Positions 1 through 5,902 of a stretch of DNA of 5,902 nt are shown here, in pieces. Origin of the DNA: Gammaproteobacteria bacterium. Lineage in GTDB: Bacteria > Pseudomonadota > Gammaproteobacteria > UBA6429 > Thiohalophilaceae. The position numbers were made by a program, and so were the translations under genes. The notes under the pieces were generated by a model, which was not told where the DNA came from, made no database searches, and saw only the letters and a program-made list of their open reading frames with translations. The stretch lies in the NCBI GenBank assembly GCA_003233255.1, contig QILH01000181.1, positions 1 to 5,902 on the forward strand, in the 5' to 3' direction. Each line of letters begins with the position of its first letter. Position 1 is the stretch's first letter.

Positions 1-3000
1 AACGTGCCATCCGGTATGGTCATTTTTGCTAATCGATCCAGGACATCATGCTCAAGGGTCGTTGGCGCAACATCATCAAAAACTGTACTGAAGGTCAGAC
101 CCGTTCCAAGTGGCTCGGTGGTTGGATGATATTCGGTAATTGCACGGCCTAAATAATCAAACACCACGCGACCTGATAAAATCATCACATCCTGGGCAGG
201 TGTTAGCTCACCTGCATAAATCGCTGAATCACGTTTCGTCTGGGTAAAGCGACGTAAACCGTCGATAAAGCTGACCGTATCAATTGTGTCGGCCAGGTTA
301 CGATAGCTATCAATATTTTTAGTGGTCGCATAGGAGTCCGAATACGGCGTTCTTGGATCGGTATAAGGCGAGTAGGCGTATTGAATAGTGACCTGGCCCG
401 TACCTTGTTCATATGGCCCCGTTACCGTATTAATTCGGCCATAGACATCATAGGTCGTGCTTAACACATTATTATTTAAGTCTGAAACCGTTTCAACCGA
501 CCCATATTTATAATTAGGCGTCTGACGTGATACATAACCAAAGCTATCAGTGATTGAAATAATATGTGTCGCCACGACAGGATCATATTCGTAAGTTACT
601 TTGAAGCGTTCAGCTTTATGGTTCAGTGGATCCTCGATTACTGACAAATTGCCATTAAGTTCATAAACAATATCTGTTGTTTGCGAATCTCCATTTGCCA
701 GCAAACGTCTAACTTGCGTCACATTACCTGTTGCACAATCTACGTTTGCTTCACGCTCACGCATTACGACAGCATCGCCTTTAATCACTATCCGCTCGGC
801 AACATTAACAATATATTTTTCGGAACAGGACGCATAAGTAATCACCGCATCTACATCATCTTCAGGCTCGGCATCGGCCGTGGTGATTATTCTAGATAAA
901 TTTCCAAATTGGTCGTATTCGAATATATGTGATGTCTGTAGTTCTACTGCAGCAGTTCCCTCGTAGAAGCGTTTCGTCACACTGGATAATTGAGGGAATC
1001 GAGTTTCTGTATATTTCTCTAATCCCACCACGCCAGCACCATCGGCAACCACTACAACACTAAAATCATTCAATGTCTCAGCAAAACGATTACCATTTTC
1101 ATCAATCGTGACTTCCGATTTTAACAACCCGTTTTCGTAGTATGTGTCATTAATAAAGACACGTTCGACCGAACGATAAATTTTTGGCACAAATGATAAA
1201 TTAAAGTTGGTAATACTCGTCAGCGTATCGGAGTTATGATCATGTGAAGTAACTTCTTTATAGCCATAGAATTCACGTTCCGCACGATCATAGACGCCAT
1301 TTTTATAATCGTAGGACGTTACCGTGAAATCAGTACCATCACCGACCGTATCGTCGATATCAAAACCATCATAAACTACGGTATGACTTAATACCCAGCG
1401 ATTTTGTGGTTGCTCAACCGTATTACCACTGCGCTTATAATCCAGATGGATCTCCGCACCGAGTGGACGCTTGACCGTCTTAAGCAGGTTCGTACGACCA
1501 TGGTTATTGTGTTTGACCGTGACATTGCCGTTAGTATCGCTGTAGATGTGATCGGCATAACCATCACCATCAAAGTCACTCAACATGACATTGTAACCAC
1601 CCAAACTGTCACCCTGATTGTAGCCAGGATTTAGTATGACGAAATAGGGTGTAAAGGGTATCCAGATCGTAATCGTAAAATGTGCACCCAGGTTGCGGCT
1701 GACAGTCGCATTTTCATTTATTGGACGCGCCATAGCACCGTTATACTGGTATGCAGCGGTGAAACCATTACCTTTGTTAAATCTAACGGTGATACTTTCT
1801 GCTGGTGACTGGATATCATCCAGACCAGAGTAGTTTATTGACTTAGTTACAATATCAACCAGGCCGTCGCCATTAATGTCAATTAGATCTTGCTCGCCGC
1901 CCGCTTTACTGATGGTTTGCGAGATACCGCCACCGAAGCTGTATGCCGGTGTCGTATAACCTGTAATTCCGCCACCCGCACCAAGATTAACACCAAAGCT
2001 CGCACTCTTTTCTGATCTTAAGTTAGAAGATGTGCCCCAGTTAATCGTGTCATTCGCAAATTTATAACCAAGATTCAATCGAGCTTTAAGCTGCCCACCC
2101 TCTGGTTTGACGTAATCGGGTAGACCATCGCCATTGATATCCAACAAGTCCCATTTGGTTGTGAAGTCACCCCGATTACCTGTGAGGCCTGCACTCAAAT
2201 TGTATGATGCCTGCTCAGTGCTTATCGCTTTAAGATTGCCATCTGCATCACTAAGCTGACGGCTGGTGGTTGCGCCAAGATTAACGTTCGTGGAATTGCT
2301 CTCGCTCTCGCGAATACGACCAAATACACCAACATCAAACTGGCCATTATTAACCTGGCTTGAATCAAAACCACCATGCGGCAATGTCGCGTGGACTTTA
2401 CCGCCACCTACAACATCGGGGTAGCTATCGCCATTAAAGTCAAAATAACCAACATCTGACCAGTTATCACCTTCGGTAATACCCGCTCCAAAACCTAATA
2501 ATGAAATCGAGACGGCTTTTGCTTTTGCCCCACCATATTTTACAATACCTCTACTCCCTCCAAAGGTTGATCCATCAGGGAAATCAAGGAATTTCACACC
2601 CAGGCGAGTTGCGCTCATTCCAGTGGCACTTACCCAGGAGTCATCATCCTGACCCCGCCAATAAGTTGTCGACGCGAACGGCAACATACCAACAAATTGT
2701 TCATAAATGGGGTCATTATTGTTTCTGGGTAATCGTAAATTACCTTCAACTATGGCTTTTAGTTCCAGCTTTCCATCTGCACCAATGATCGGTAAACCTG
2801 TGGCATCAAGATTGTTACCGTTGTATTCACCAAACCACCAATTCCGGTACCCGCCCCCAAACGCCTGCAATCGTTCACGACCGTGATGACGATCTACCGG
2901 ATATGTTTCATCGTCAACGCCACCGGTGTACGGTACATAAGCGCTAACCCCAACAAAGTCATAAGTATCTGCATGCGTTGCGTCAGAAGAGAAATATACA

Positions 3001-5902
3001 CGATCGCCAGCCGTCAACGTCGCGTTAATCATTCCACCGCCACTGCTCATCGTGCTTCCACGTATCTCGATACGTTGCTTTCCAAGCAATCGATTATTTG
3101 TTTTAGCGGAGAAAGTTAGATCCGATACAAAGCCACCTGGTGGAGGATTATCAAGGGTGTCTATGCTTGCTTGAAAAGAAAAGGTAAATTGGCCGCTATA
3201 AGGTGCCACCCAGGGTGTATAAGGTTCACCGGTATTAATGCTATGCGGGTAAACCTGCGCCGACAAGGGTGGATCAAACGCTAGTAATGAATTTCCATTT
3301 TCATCGACAGGTCCTGGCTGCCCTTCTACCTCAATAAAGGTAAGTTTAGGACTAAATTCGATAGTCGACAGATCTATCCGTGTATCGGAATGAATCAAGA
3401 CACCCACACGATCTAATGCTAGCGTATCAAAAGGAATGTTAACCGGAATAATACCAACAAAATCACCGCGTATAATGATCGGATCGGTATTTAACCTTTG
3501 TTGATTTACTCCTTCATCATCCAGGAAACGGACAATTTTTAATTCAATATCGTCAGACGTTGGCGCAGTTTTATTGAGTTCACCCGCTAATACAGCCTTA
3601 CCATTAAACGGTACTCTAAAGTGTAATGCCCTGTCGCCAAAAGCATAGTCTTCTTCTGCTACATATTTATAAACCGGTACATTATTCTCATCGACGATAC
3701 TGGTGTCGACATTATTGTAGGTAATCGTTGGATTAATTTTTATTTCATCAAACGCTCCATCCCGTAATGAATTGACCCGGAAATAAACCCGATCTCCGAC
3801 CGCAACCGTACGAGTAAGTGGACCACCGTTACCATCATCAATGTCATATTCAAGCGTATCCAGTGCATCGATGGCCCTTTCGAATATTTGCGTGCCATTA
3901 TGCTGTACAGCTACTTTAACGCCATCTGCAGTTTCATACGTCGAATCGGGTATACTCGCCAGGCTAATTTTCCCAGTAATAGTTATACTGCCAGCATATG
4001 GGGCAGTCCATTTTCTTATCGGATCAGCAAGATGGAAGTTTTTTTCCATTGCTATACGATCTTCTTCAGGATTTGTAACCATGCCACTTGCGTCCGCACT
4101 GGCACCCGGGCCAAGAGGTGTTGGACTGGTTAAATCAAAGACAGGTTCTCCATTAACGAGCTGATTAAAGAAAACTGTTTTTCCTGAAACAAAATCGACC
4201 AGATTATCGCCATTAATATCAATAAAATAGGAATTACCCCGAGTTCGAGTGTTAGAGACATCCCCCATTAATGATACCGCAGTATAAAACACCTGCGCGC
4301 CATAGGTTCGAGTTGTTGAACGCTCGCTCCCGAGAGCCGGCAGTCCTGCTACCAATTTTTCTGCTGCAAAATTCGGGCTGCCTGCAGGGCCGCCAGTATT
4401 TTGGCGATAAACATACGTTCCGCCTGACCTATAAACTTGATCCGCAAGTCCATCACCATTGATATCAATCAAAGAAAGCTTGGTCGTTGTCTTTGCAGAA
4501 TCTCGACCGACCTTAAATCCACCTGATACTTCTTTGGCTCCGTTACCTATACCGCCATAAAAATGTACCTGTTTCGTTTCTATCGCATTTGCGCCAAAGG
4601 CGGTTGATTCTTCTGACGTTAGTAGACCGTTACCACGTTCAACCTTTGCACCTCCAAAATTCGTTGTATTTACAAACCCTTTGAGATTGGTGCCACTGTC
4701 TGCAACATCATCAAAGTACTCAAATGTATGGACATTAAATTTGTTGACACTGTCTTCAGCTAACGATATTGGGCTACCATCTTCACCATATTGTTCTATG
4801 TTATCTAACAGGGTTTTGTCGAACTGCCCTTTCTTATAATTCAAAACATAACTACGAACTTTTTCTTCGCCATCAGGGCCGTTCATGGTAACGAGAATTC
4901 TACGGAGCAAATCACCTGTTACGTTCTTAAATCGTCCACGTGCATCGATTCTTATATCCGAACGAGCTGGCTCACCTAGCTCGCGATCACGGATAAATTT
5001 AACTTTGTAAGCACCATCTGTCGTGCCATGGCCGGTGTAAGTTATTGTATCAAGATAGAGTTCGAAACCATTTCGATTGTCTTTCCATGTGTCTACAGGA
5101 TTTATATCTGTATAACATGTTCTAGCTGGGTTACCTGCATCACAAACACGTACACAAGTATATTTTATATAATTATCATTCGTATCGCGTGTTTCACGTA
5201 ATGCCCACTTAAAGACATCCCCTATCTCTGTTACCAACGTTGAATTGGTTGTTGGGCCATTAGTATTCGGCCCACCCCCATAAAATGAACGAGTGCCATT
5301 GGTTTGAATTATCTCCCACCAATAGTTATTTGGATGATTACCGTGACGAATGATCTTATCAAAATCACCTTCAACACGAGTATGGAAAATTTTAACAACC
5401 TCTCCATTAATCGTAGTGGTATTGTCGGTACGGAGCTTTAGTTCGCCGCGATGTGCGACTGGCGTGAGTTGCTGCCCATTAAGCATATAAGTTTCGGTCT
5501 CATACGTCGCATCATATCTTGGCACACCCCAACGGGTGTCAATGCTAACCGTCTGCACAGGGGCAAGGTTCCATCCCATACCAAGCCAACCATTACTGTT
5601 TGCAGAACTGTATACAAGTCCCAAACCCGGTTGCATGCCCTGGCGACCAGGGGGCACTTCAATCGGGTAACTTAAATTCGCATCACCGGTGTTAGAAACG
5701 TCAGGTGCTTCAATTAAATTTATTTTTGATGCTGGGTGCGCAGCCTCAAGATCCTTAAGCTCTGTAGACGCAAAACTTCTACCCTCGGGGTGATCCGGCA
5801 CGGAGACTACGGCGTTGATCATGTCGGTAAAGTGATCGGTGTGCGATTCGATAAAGTCACCACGATCCTCGTCGTCGTCATCATCAAAGCCGTCGGGGCG
5901 CG
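1..5902 (-). CDS. Partial giant SpvB/TcB-like RHS-repeat protein (toxin-complex B family)
   Basis: Seen: one minus-strand frame (complete codons 5900 down to 3) is open for 1,966 codons, with neither start nor stop in the window. The domain order is acidic linker, SpvB domain, FG-GAP/VCBS motifs interrupted by a large insertion, TcdB middle domain, then RHS/YD repeats. Anchors include PPGRQGMQPG (83-92), WGVPRYD (124-130), six DxNGDxxxD-like motifs, a midN core at 1467-1493 and YDVYGR (1817-1822). Known: this architecture occurs in TcB components of insecticidal toxin complexes and in long orphan SpvB-RHS proteins of Gram-negative bacteria. In TcB the SpvB and RHS parts form a shell enclosing a C-terminal toxic segment. 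Inferred: an exported or surface-delivered toxin-like protein. The length already exceeds typical TcB subunits (around 1,500 residues), and the RHS core is still incomplete. No frameshift or broken motif is visible, so the gene looks intact. Any secretion signal, start site and effector domain are outside the window. Family assignment is firm; function is not. Confidence 0.95.
3..929 (-). other. RHS/YD-repeat region (N-terminal part only)
   Basis: Residues about 1658-1966 begin the RHS region. YD-type cores are YDQFGN (1662-1667), YDVYGR (1817-1822), FDYLGR (1914-1919) and HDVLDR (1951-1956), with TDSFGYVSR (1784-1792) and FIDGLRR (1878-1884) between them. Known: RHS repeats spiral into a hollow beta-barrel cocoon and normally end in a conserved P-x-x-x-x-D-P-x-G-type core motif before a variable C-terminal toxin. 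That motif is not reached here, so the remaining core and the tip are encoded below coordinate 1. Cys1692 and Cys1722 lie near the start of this region, next to an acidic loop (1675-1686). The repeats are degenerate at both protein and DNA level. Confidence 0.9.
1071..1529 (-). other. TcdB middle-region domain (TcdB_toxin_midN-like)
   Basis: Residues about 1458-1610 match the TcdB/TcaC middle/N-terminal region found between propeller and RHS repeats. Seen: HGRTNLLKTVKRPLGAEIHL (1467-1486), DYKRSGNT (1487-1494), QNRWVLSHTVVYDGF (1499-1513), then YDYKNGVYDRAEREFYGYKE (1530-1549) and YYENGLLKSE (1587-1596). The order LLK-x-V-x-x-PLG, Y-x-R-x-GNT, W-V-L-S and YDRxEREFxGY is typical of the superfamily. 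Known: in solved TcB structures this part belongs to the shell around the toxic cargo. An Asp-rich loop (1511-1524) may be slightly expanded. Boundaries are approximate. Confidence 0.88.
1551..1577 (-). repeat. FG-GAP/VCBS-like motif 6 (DFDGDGYAD)
   Basis: Residues 1442-1450 read DFDGDGYAD, with Asp in place of Asn at the third position, followed by HIYSDTNGNVTV. It lies 101 residues after motif 5 and directly before the TcdB middle domain, the usual place for the last such motif in TcB-type proteins. Six motifs in all fit a six-bladed propeller if each marks one blade, which is inference. Confidence 0.84.
1854..1880 (-). repeat. FG-GAP/VCBS-like motif 5 (DINGDGLVD)
   Basis: Residues 1341-1349 read DINGDGLVD, preceded by GGEQDLI and followed by IVTKS. 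It lies 87 residues after motif 4. The stretch before it (1305-1326) is very Gly-rich (GAGGG at 1307-1311 and FGGGIS at 1322-1327), suggesting tight blade loops. Confidence 0.88.
2115..2141 (-). repeat. FG-GAP/VCBS-like motif 4 (DINGDGLPD)
   Basis: Residues 1254-1262 read DINGDGLPD, a near-consensus copy preceded by TKWDLL. At DNA level it resembles motifs 1, 2 and 5, but with different third-codon bases, so these are old protein repeats and not a recent DNA duplication. The spacer back to motif 3 is Ser/Asn/Thr-rich beta sequence. Confidence 0.88.
2415..2441 (-). repeat. FG-GAP/VCBS-like motif 3 (DFNGDSYPD)
   Basis: Residues 1154-1162 read DFNGDSYPD, preceded by WSDVGYF and followed by VVGGGKVHA. 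It is the first motif after the insertion and marks the return to regular propeller spacing, with motif 4 100 residues later. Gly after the third acidic position is replaced by Ser, and Leu by Tyr. Confidence 0.82.
2571..2873 (-). other. Trp/Gly/Asn-rich segment after the tandem modules
   Basis: Residues about 1010-1110 hold two family-like blocks: GGGYRNWWFGEYNGNN (1015-1030) and YWRGQDDDSWVSATGMSATR (1080-1099). They bracket a variable stretch. I recall similar W-x-x-x-x-Y-N-G-N and R-W-x-G-x-D-x-x-x-W-x-x-x-x-x-M-x-x-x-R-x-G patterns in other long SpvB-RHS proteins, where they precede the propeller's return. No function is known to me. The segment leads into FGGSRGIVKYGGAKAKA (1113-1129) and motif 3. 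Confidence 0.5.
2937..3212 (-). repeat. Beta-sandwich-like module C
   Basis: Residues 897-988 (92 residues) open with WVAPYSGQFTFSFQA, clearly related to WTAPYAGSITITGKI of module A. LTFSAKTNNRLLGKQRI (928-944) follows, then LTAGDRVYFSSDA (962-974), matching VAVGDRVYFRVNS, and DFVGVSAY (981-988). Between the strands lies a Gly/Ser-rich loop (952-957). Module openers are 130 and 136 residues apart. A and C are the closest pair. Confidence 0.68.
3336..3620 (-). repeat. Beta-sandwich-like module B (most diverged copy)
   Basis: Residues 761-855 (95 residues) open with FRVPFNGKAVLAGEL, in register with the W-x-A-P-Y-x-G opener of modules A and C. DDIELKIVRF (783-792) stands in place of the DGVKVAV strand, and FDTLALDRVGVLIHS (824-838) in place of the GDRVYF strand. 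It closes with FSPKLTF (849-855), matching INPTITY of module A. The Trp is replaced by Phe and the GDRVYF turn is altered. This is the weakest of the three, supported mainly by length, spacing and the two end motifs. Confidence 0.5.
3717..4010 (-). repeat. Beta-sandwich-like module A
   Basis: Residues 631-728 (98 residues) begin with WTAPYAGSITITGKI, continue through DGVKVAVQHNGTQIF (660-674), and end with VAVGDRVYFRVNS (699-711) and INPTITY (722-728). The order aromatic-x-x-P-x-x-G opener, DGV strand, GDRVYF strand, then closing strand resembles jelly-roll or carbohydrate-binding-like beta-sandwich domains. Modules B and C share this plan. The fold is inferred from the strand pattern only; no ligand residue can be assigned. 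Confidence 0.68.
4194..4220 (-). repeat. FG-GAP/VCBS-like motif 2 (DINGDNLVD)
   Basis: Residues 561-569 read DINGDNLVD, preceded by NSYFI. The usual Gly after the third acidic position is Asn566, a common tolerated change. After this motif the regular spacing breaks: the next one is 593 residues away, instead of 82-101 as elsewhere, because of the large insertion. Confidence 0.86.
4440..4466 (-). repeat. FG-GAP/VCBS-like motif 1 (DINGDGLAD)
   Basis: Residues 479-487 read DINGDGLAD, preceded by the hydrophobic strand KLSLI. The acidic D-x-N-x-D-G-x-x-D loop is the calcium-binding-like signature of integrin-type FG-GAP/VCBS repeats and usually marks one beta-propeller blade. It is the first of six. 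Motif 2 follows 82 residues later. Confidence 0.88.
4851..5726 (-). other. SpvB-type N-terminal domain
   Basis: Residues about 59-350 match the SpvB family (salmonella virulence plasmid 65 kDa B protein, Pfam SpvB). Seen: the entry strand LSYPIEVPPGR (76-86), QPGLGLVYSS (90-99), NGWLGMGWNL (103-112), then DTRWGVPRYD (121-130) and YMLNGQQLTP (138-147), all in the order and spacing usual for the family. Further on are WWEIIQTNGTRSFYG (194-208) and FKWALRETRDTNDNYI (230-245), equivalent to the common W-x-L-x-x-I-x-D-x-x-G-N-Y-I stretch. Known: in Tc toxins this domain forms the N-terminal part of the shell closed by the RHS region. It is not the ADP-ribosyltransferase part of Salmonella SpvB, which is a separate C-terminal domain. 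The C-terminal boundary is approximate. Confidence 0.93.
5115..5156 (-). other. Three-cysteine cluster within the SpvB domain
   Basis: Cys249, Cys253 and Cys262 lie within 14 residues (C-x3-C-x8-C), in a loop between the NDNYIKY strand and the LYLDTITYTG strand (282-291). By my reading these are three of only five cysteines in 1,966 residues; the others are Cys1692 and Cys1722. In many relatives this position is a shorter hairpin, so the cluster looks like a local insertion. A disulfide or metal site is possible but not shown. Confidence 0.55.
5862..5894 (-). other. Acidic N-terminal linker (poly-Asp run)
   Basis: Residues 3-13 include five consecutive Asp (6-10) followed by Glu11 and Asp12. 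The next 40 or so residues are polar and predicted here to be linker-like, reaching the SpvB domain near residue 59. The run is encoded by near-identical GAT/GAC codons, visible on the plus strand as a short gtc/atc tract around 5865-5885. Such runs often sit in flexible linkers or bind cations; no function is established. What lies N-terminal to it is outside the window. Confidence 0.6.

Larger units (their letters stand above)
2631..4139 (-). other. About 500-residue insertion inside the FG-GAP propeller region
   Basis: Residues about 588-1090 separate FG-GAP-like motifs 2 and 3. The 593-residue gap is about 500 longer than the normal blade spacing seen in the other intervals, so an extra block seems to sit in one blade or inter-blade loop. 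Its contents are a polar linker (about 588-626), three similar beta-rich modules (631-728, 761-855, 897-988) and a Trp/Gly/Asn-rich segment. No catalytic motif was recognised. I recall similar long inserts in orphan SpvB-RHS proteins, but core TcB proteins of Photorhabdus type are shorter. The edges are estimates. Confidence 0.7.

Noticed and set aside
203..412. Minus-strand 69-codon Arg-rich frame
   Set aside because: It is out of frame with the RHS repeats encoded at the same place, which carry YD-type motifs; its Arg-rich composition is typical of a shifted reading.
2501..3119. Plus-strand frames at 2501-2788 and 2883-3119
   Set aside because: Antisense to the Trp-rich segment and module C. 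They show no domain-like composition and are explained as chance openings.
3841..4164. Plus-strand open frame of 107 codons, overlapping a second one at 3888-4133
   Set aside because: Both lie antisense to well-supported coding sequence for module A and its linker; the translations show no recognisable domain and no convincing ribosome-binding site. They are shadow frames.
1854..4466. Similar DNA words around ccattgatatc / ccattaatatc recurring on the plus strand
   Set aside because: They are the codons of the DINGDG motifs. Third positions differ and flanks are unrelated, so they are not a DNA repeat, attachment site or CRISPR unit.
5438..5675. Pair of opposed 74-codon frames, 5438-5662 (minus) and 5451-5675 (plus)
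   Set aside because: They overlap the conserved SpvB signature (WGVPRYD, YMLNGQQL) encoded in another minus-strand frame. Conservation supports that frame only.
4249..5703. The short word DVSNT occurs twice (residues 67-71 and 547-551)
   Set aside because: Five residues with different codons and unrelated flanks; chance is sufficient.
4851..5726. Possible ADP-ribosyltransferase activity because of the SpvB name
   Set aside because: The catalytic ART domain of Salmonella SpvB is C-terminal and separate from the domain seen here; no ART motif was recognised in the window.

Overview
The window lies inside one very large protein-coding gene on the minus strand. I translated every codon in the frame that starts at 5900 and runs down to 3. 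It gives 1,966 residues with no stop codon. Start and stop codons are both outside the window, so the gene is partial at both ends. Residue numbers below count from the first complete codon (5898-5900) and are not the true protein numbering. There is no intergenic DNA, RNA gene, promoter, terminator, mobile element or CRISPR array; open frames on the plus strand are shadows of this gene.

The product belongs to the SpvB / TcB (TcaC, TcdB) / RHS superfamily: large Gram-negative proteins related to the B component of insecticidal toxin complexes and to polymorphic RHS toxins. From N to C terminus (high to low coordinates) I read: an acidic linker (about 5862-5894); an SpvB-type N-terminal domain (about 4851-5726) carrying a three-cysteine insertion; two FG-GAP/VCBS-like Asp motifs; an insertion of about 500 residues (about 2631-4139) holding what look like three successive diverged beta-sandwich modules and a Trp-rich segment; four more FG-GAP/VCBS-like motifs (1551-2441); a TcdB middle-region domain (about 1071-1529); and the start of the RHS/YD-repeat region (3-929), which runs off the window.

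In structurally known relatives, the SpvB and RHS regions build a hollow shell that encloses the C-terminal toxic part, and the FG-GAP region forms a beta-propeller gate that docks on the TcA channel. Whether this protein works that way cannot be decided here, because the RHS-core end, any C-terminal effector and any TcA/TcC neighbours are off the window.

The organism is probably a Gram-negative bacterium, with Gammaproteobacteria a reasonable guess. The reasons are the protein family and a GC content that looks like the mid-40s percent by eye. No taxonomic marker is present, so this is weak. The part most worth following up is the triplicated module inside the propeller region; the next is the unseen C-terminus.
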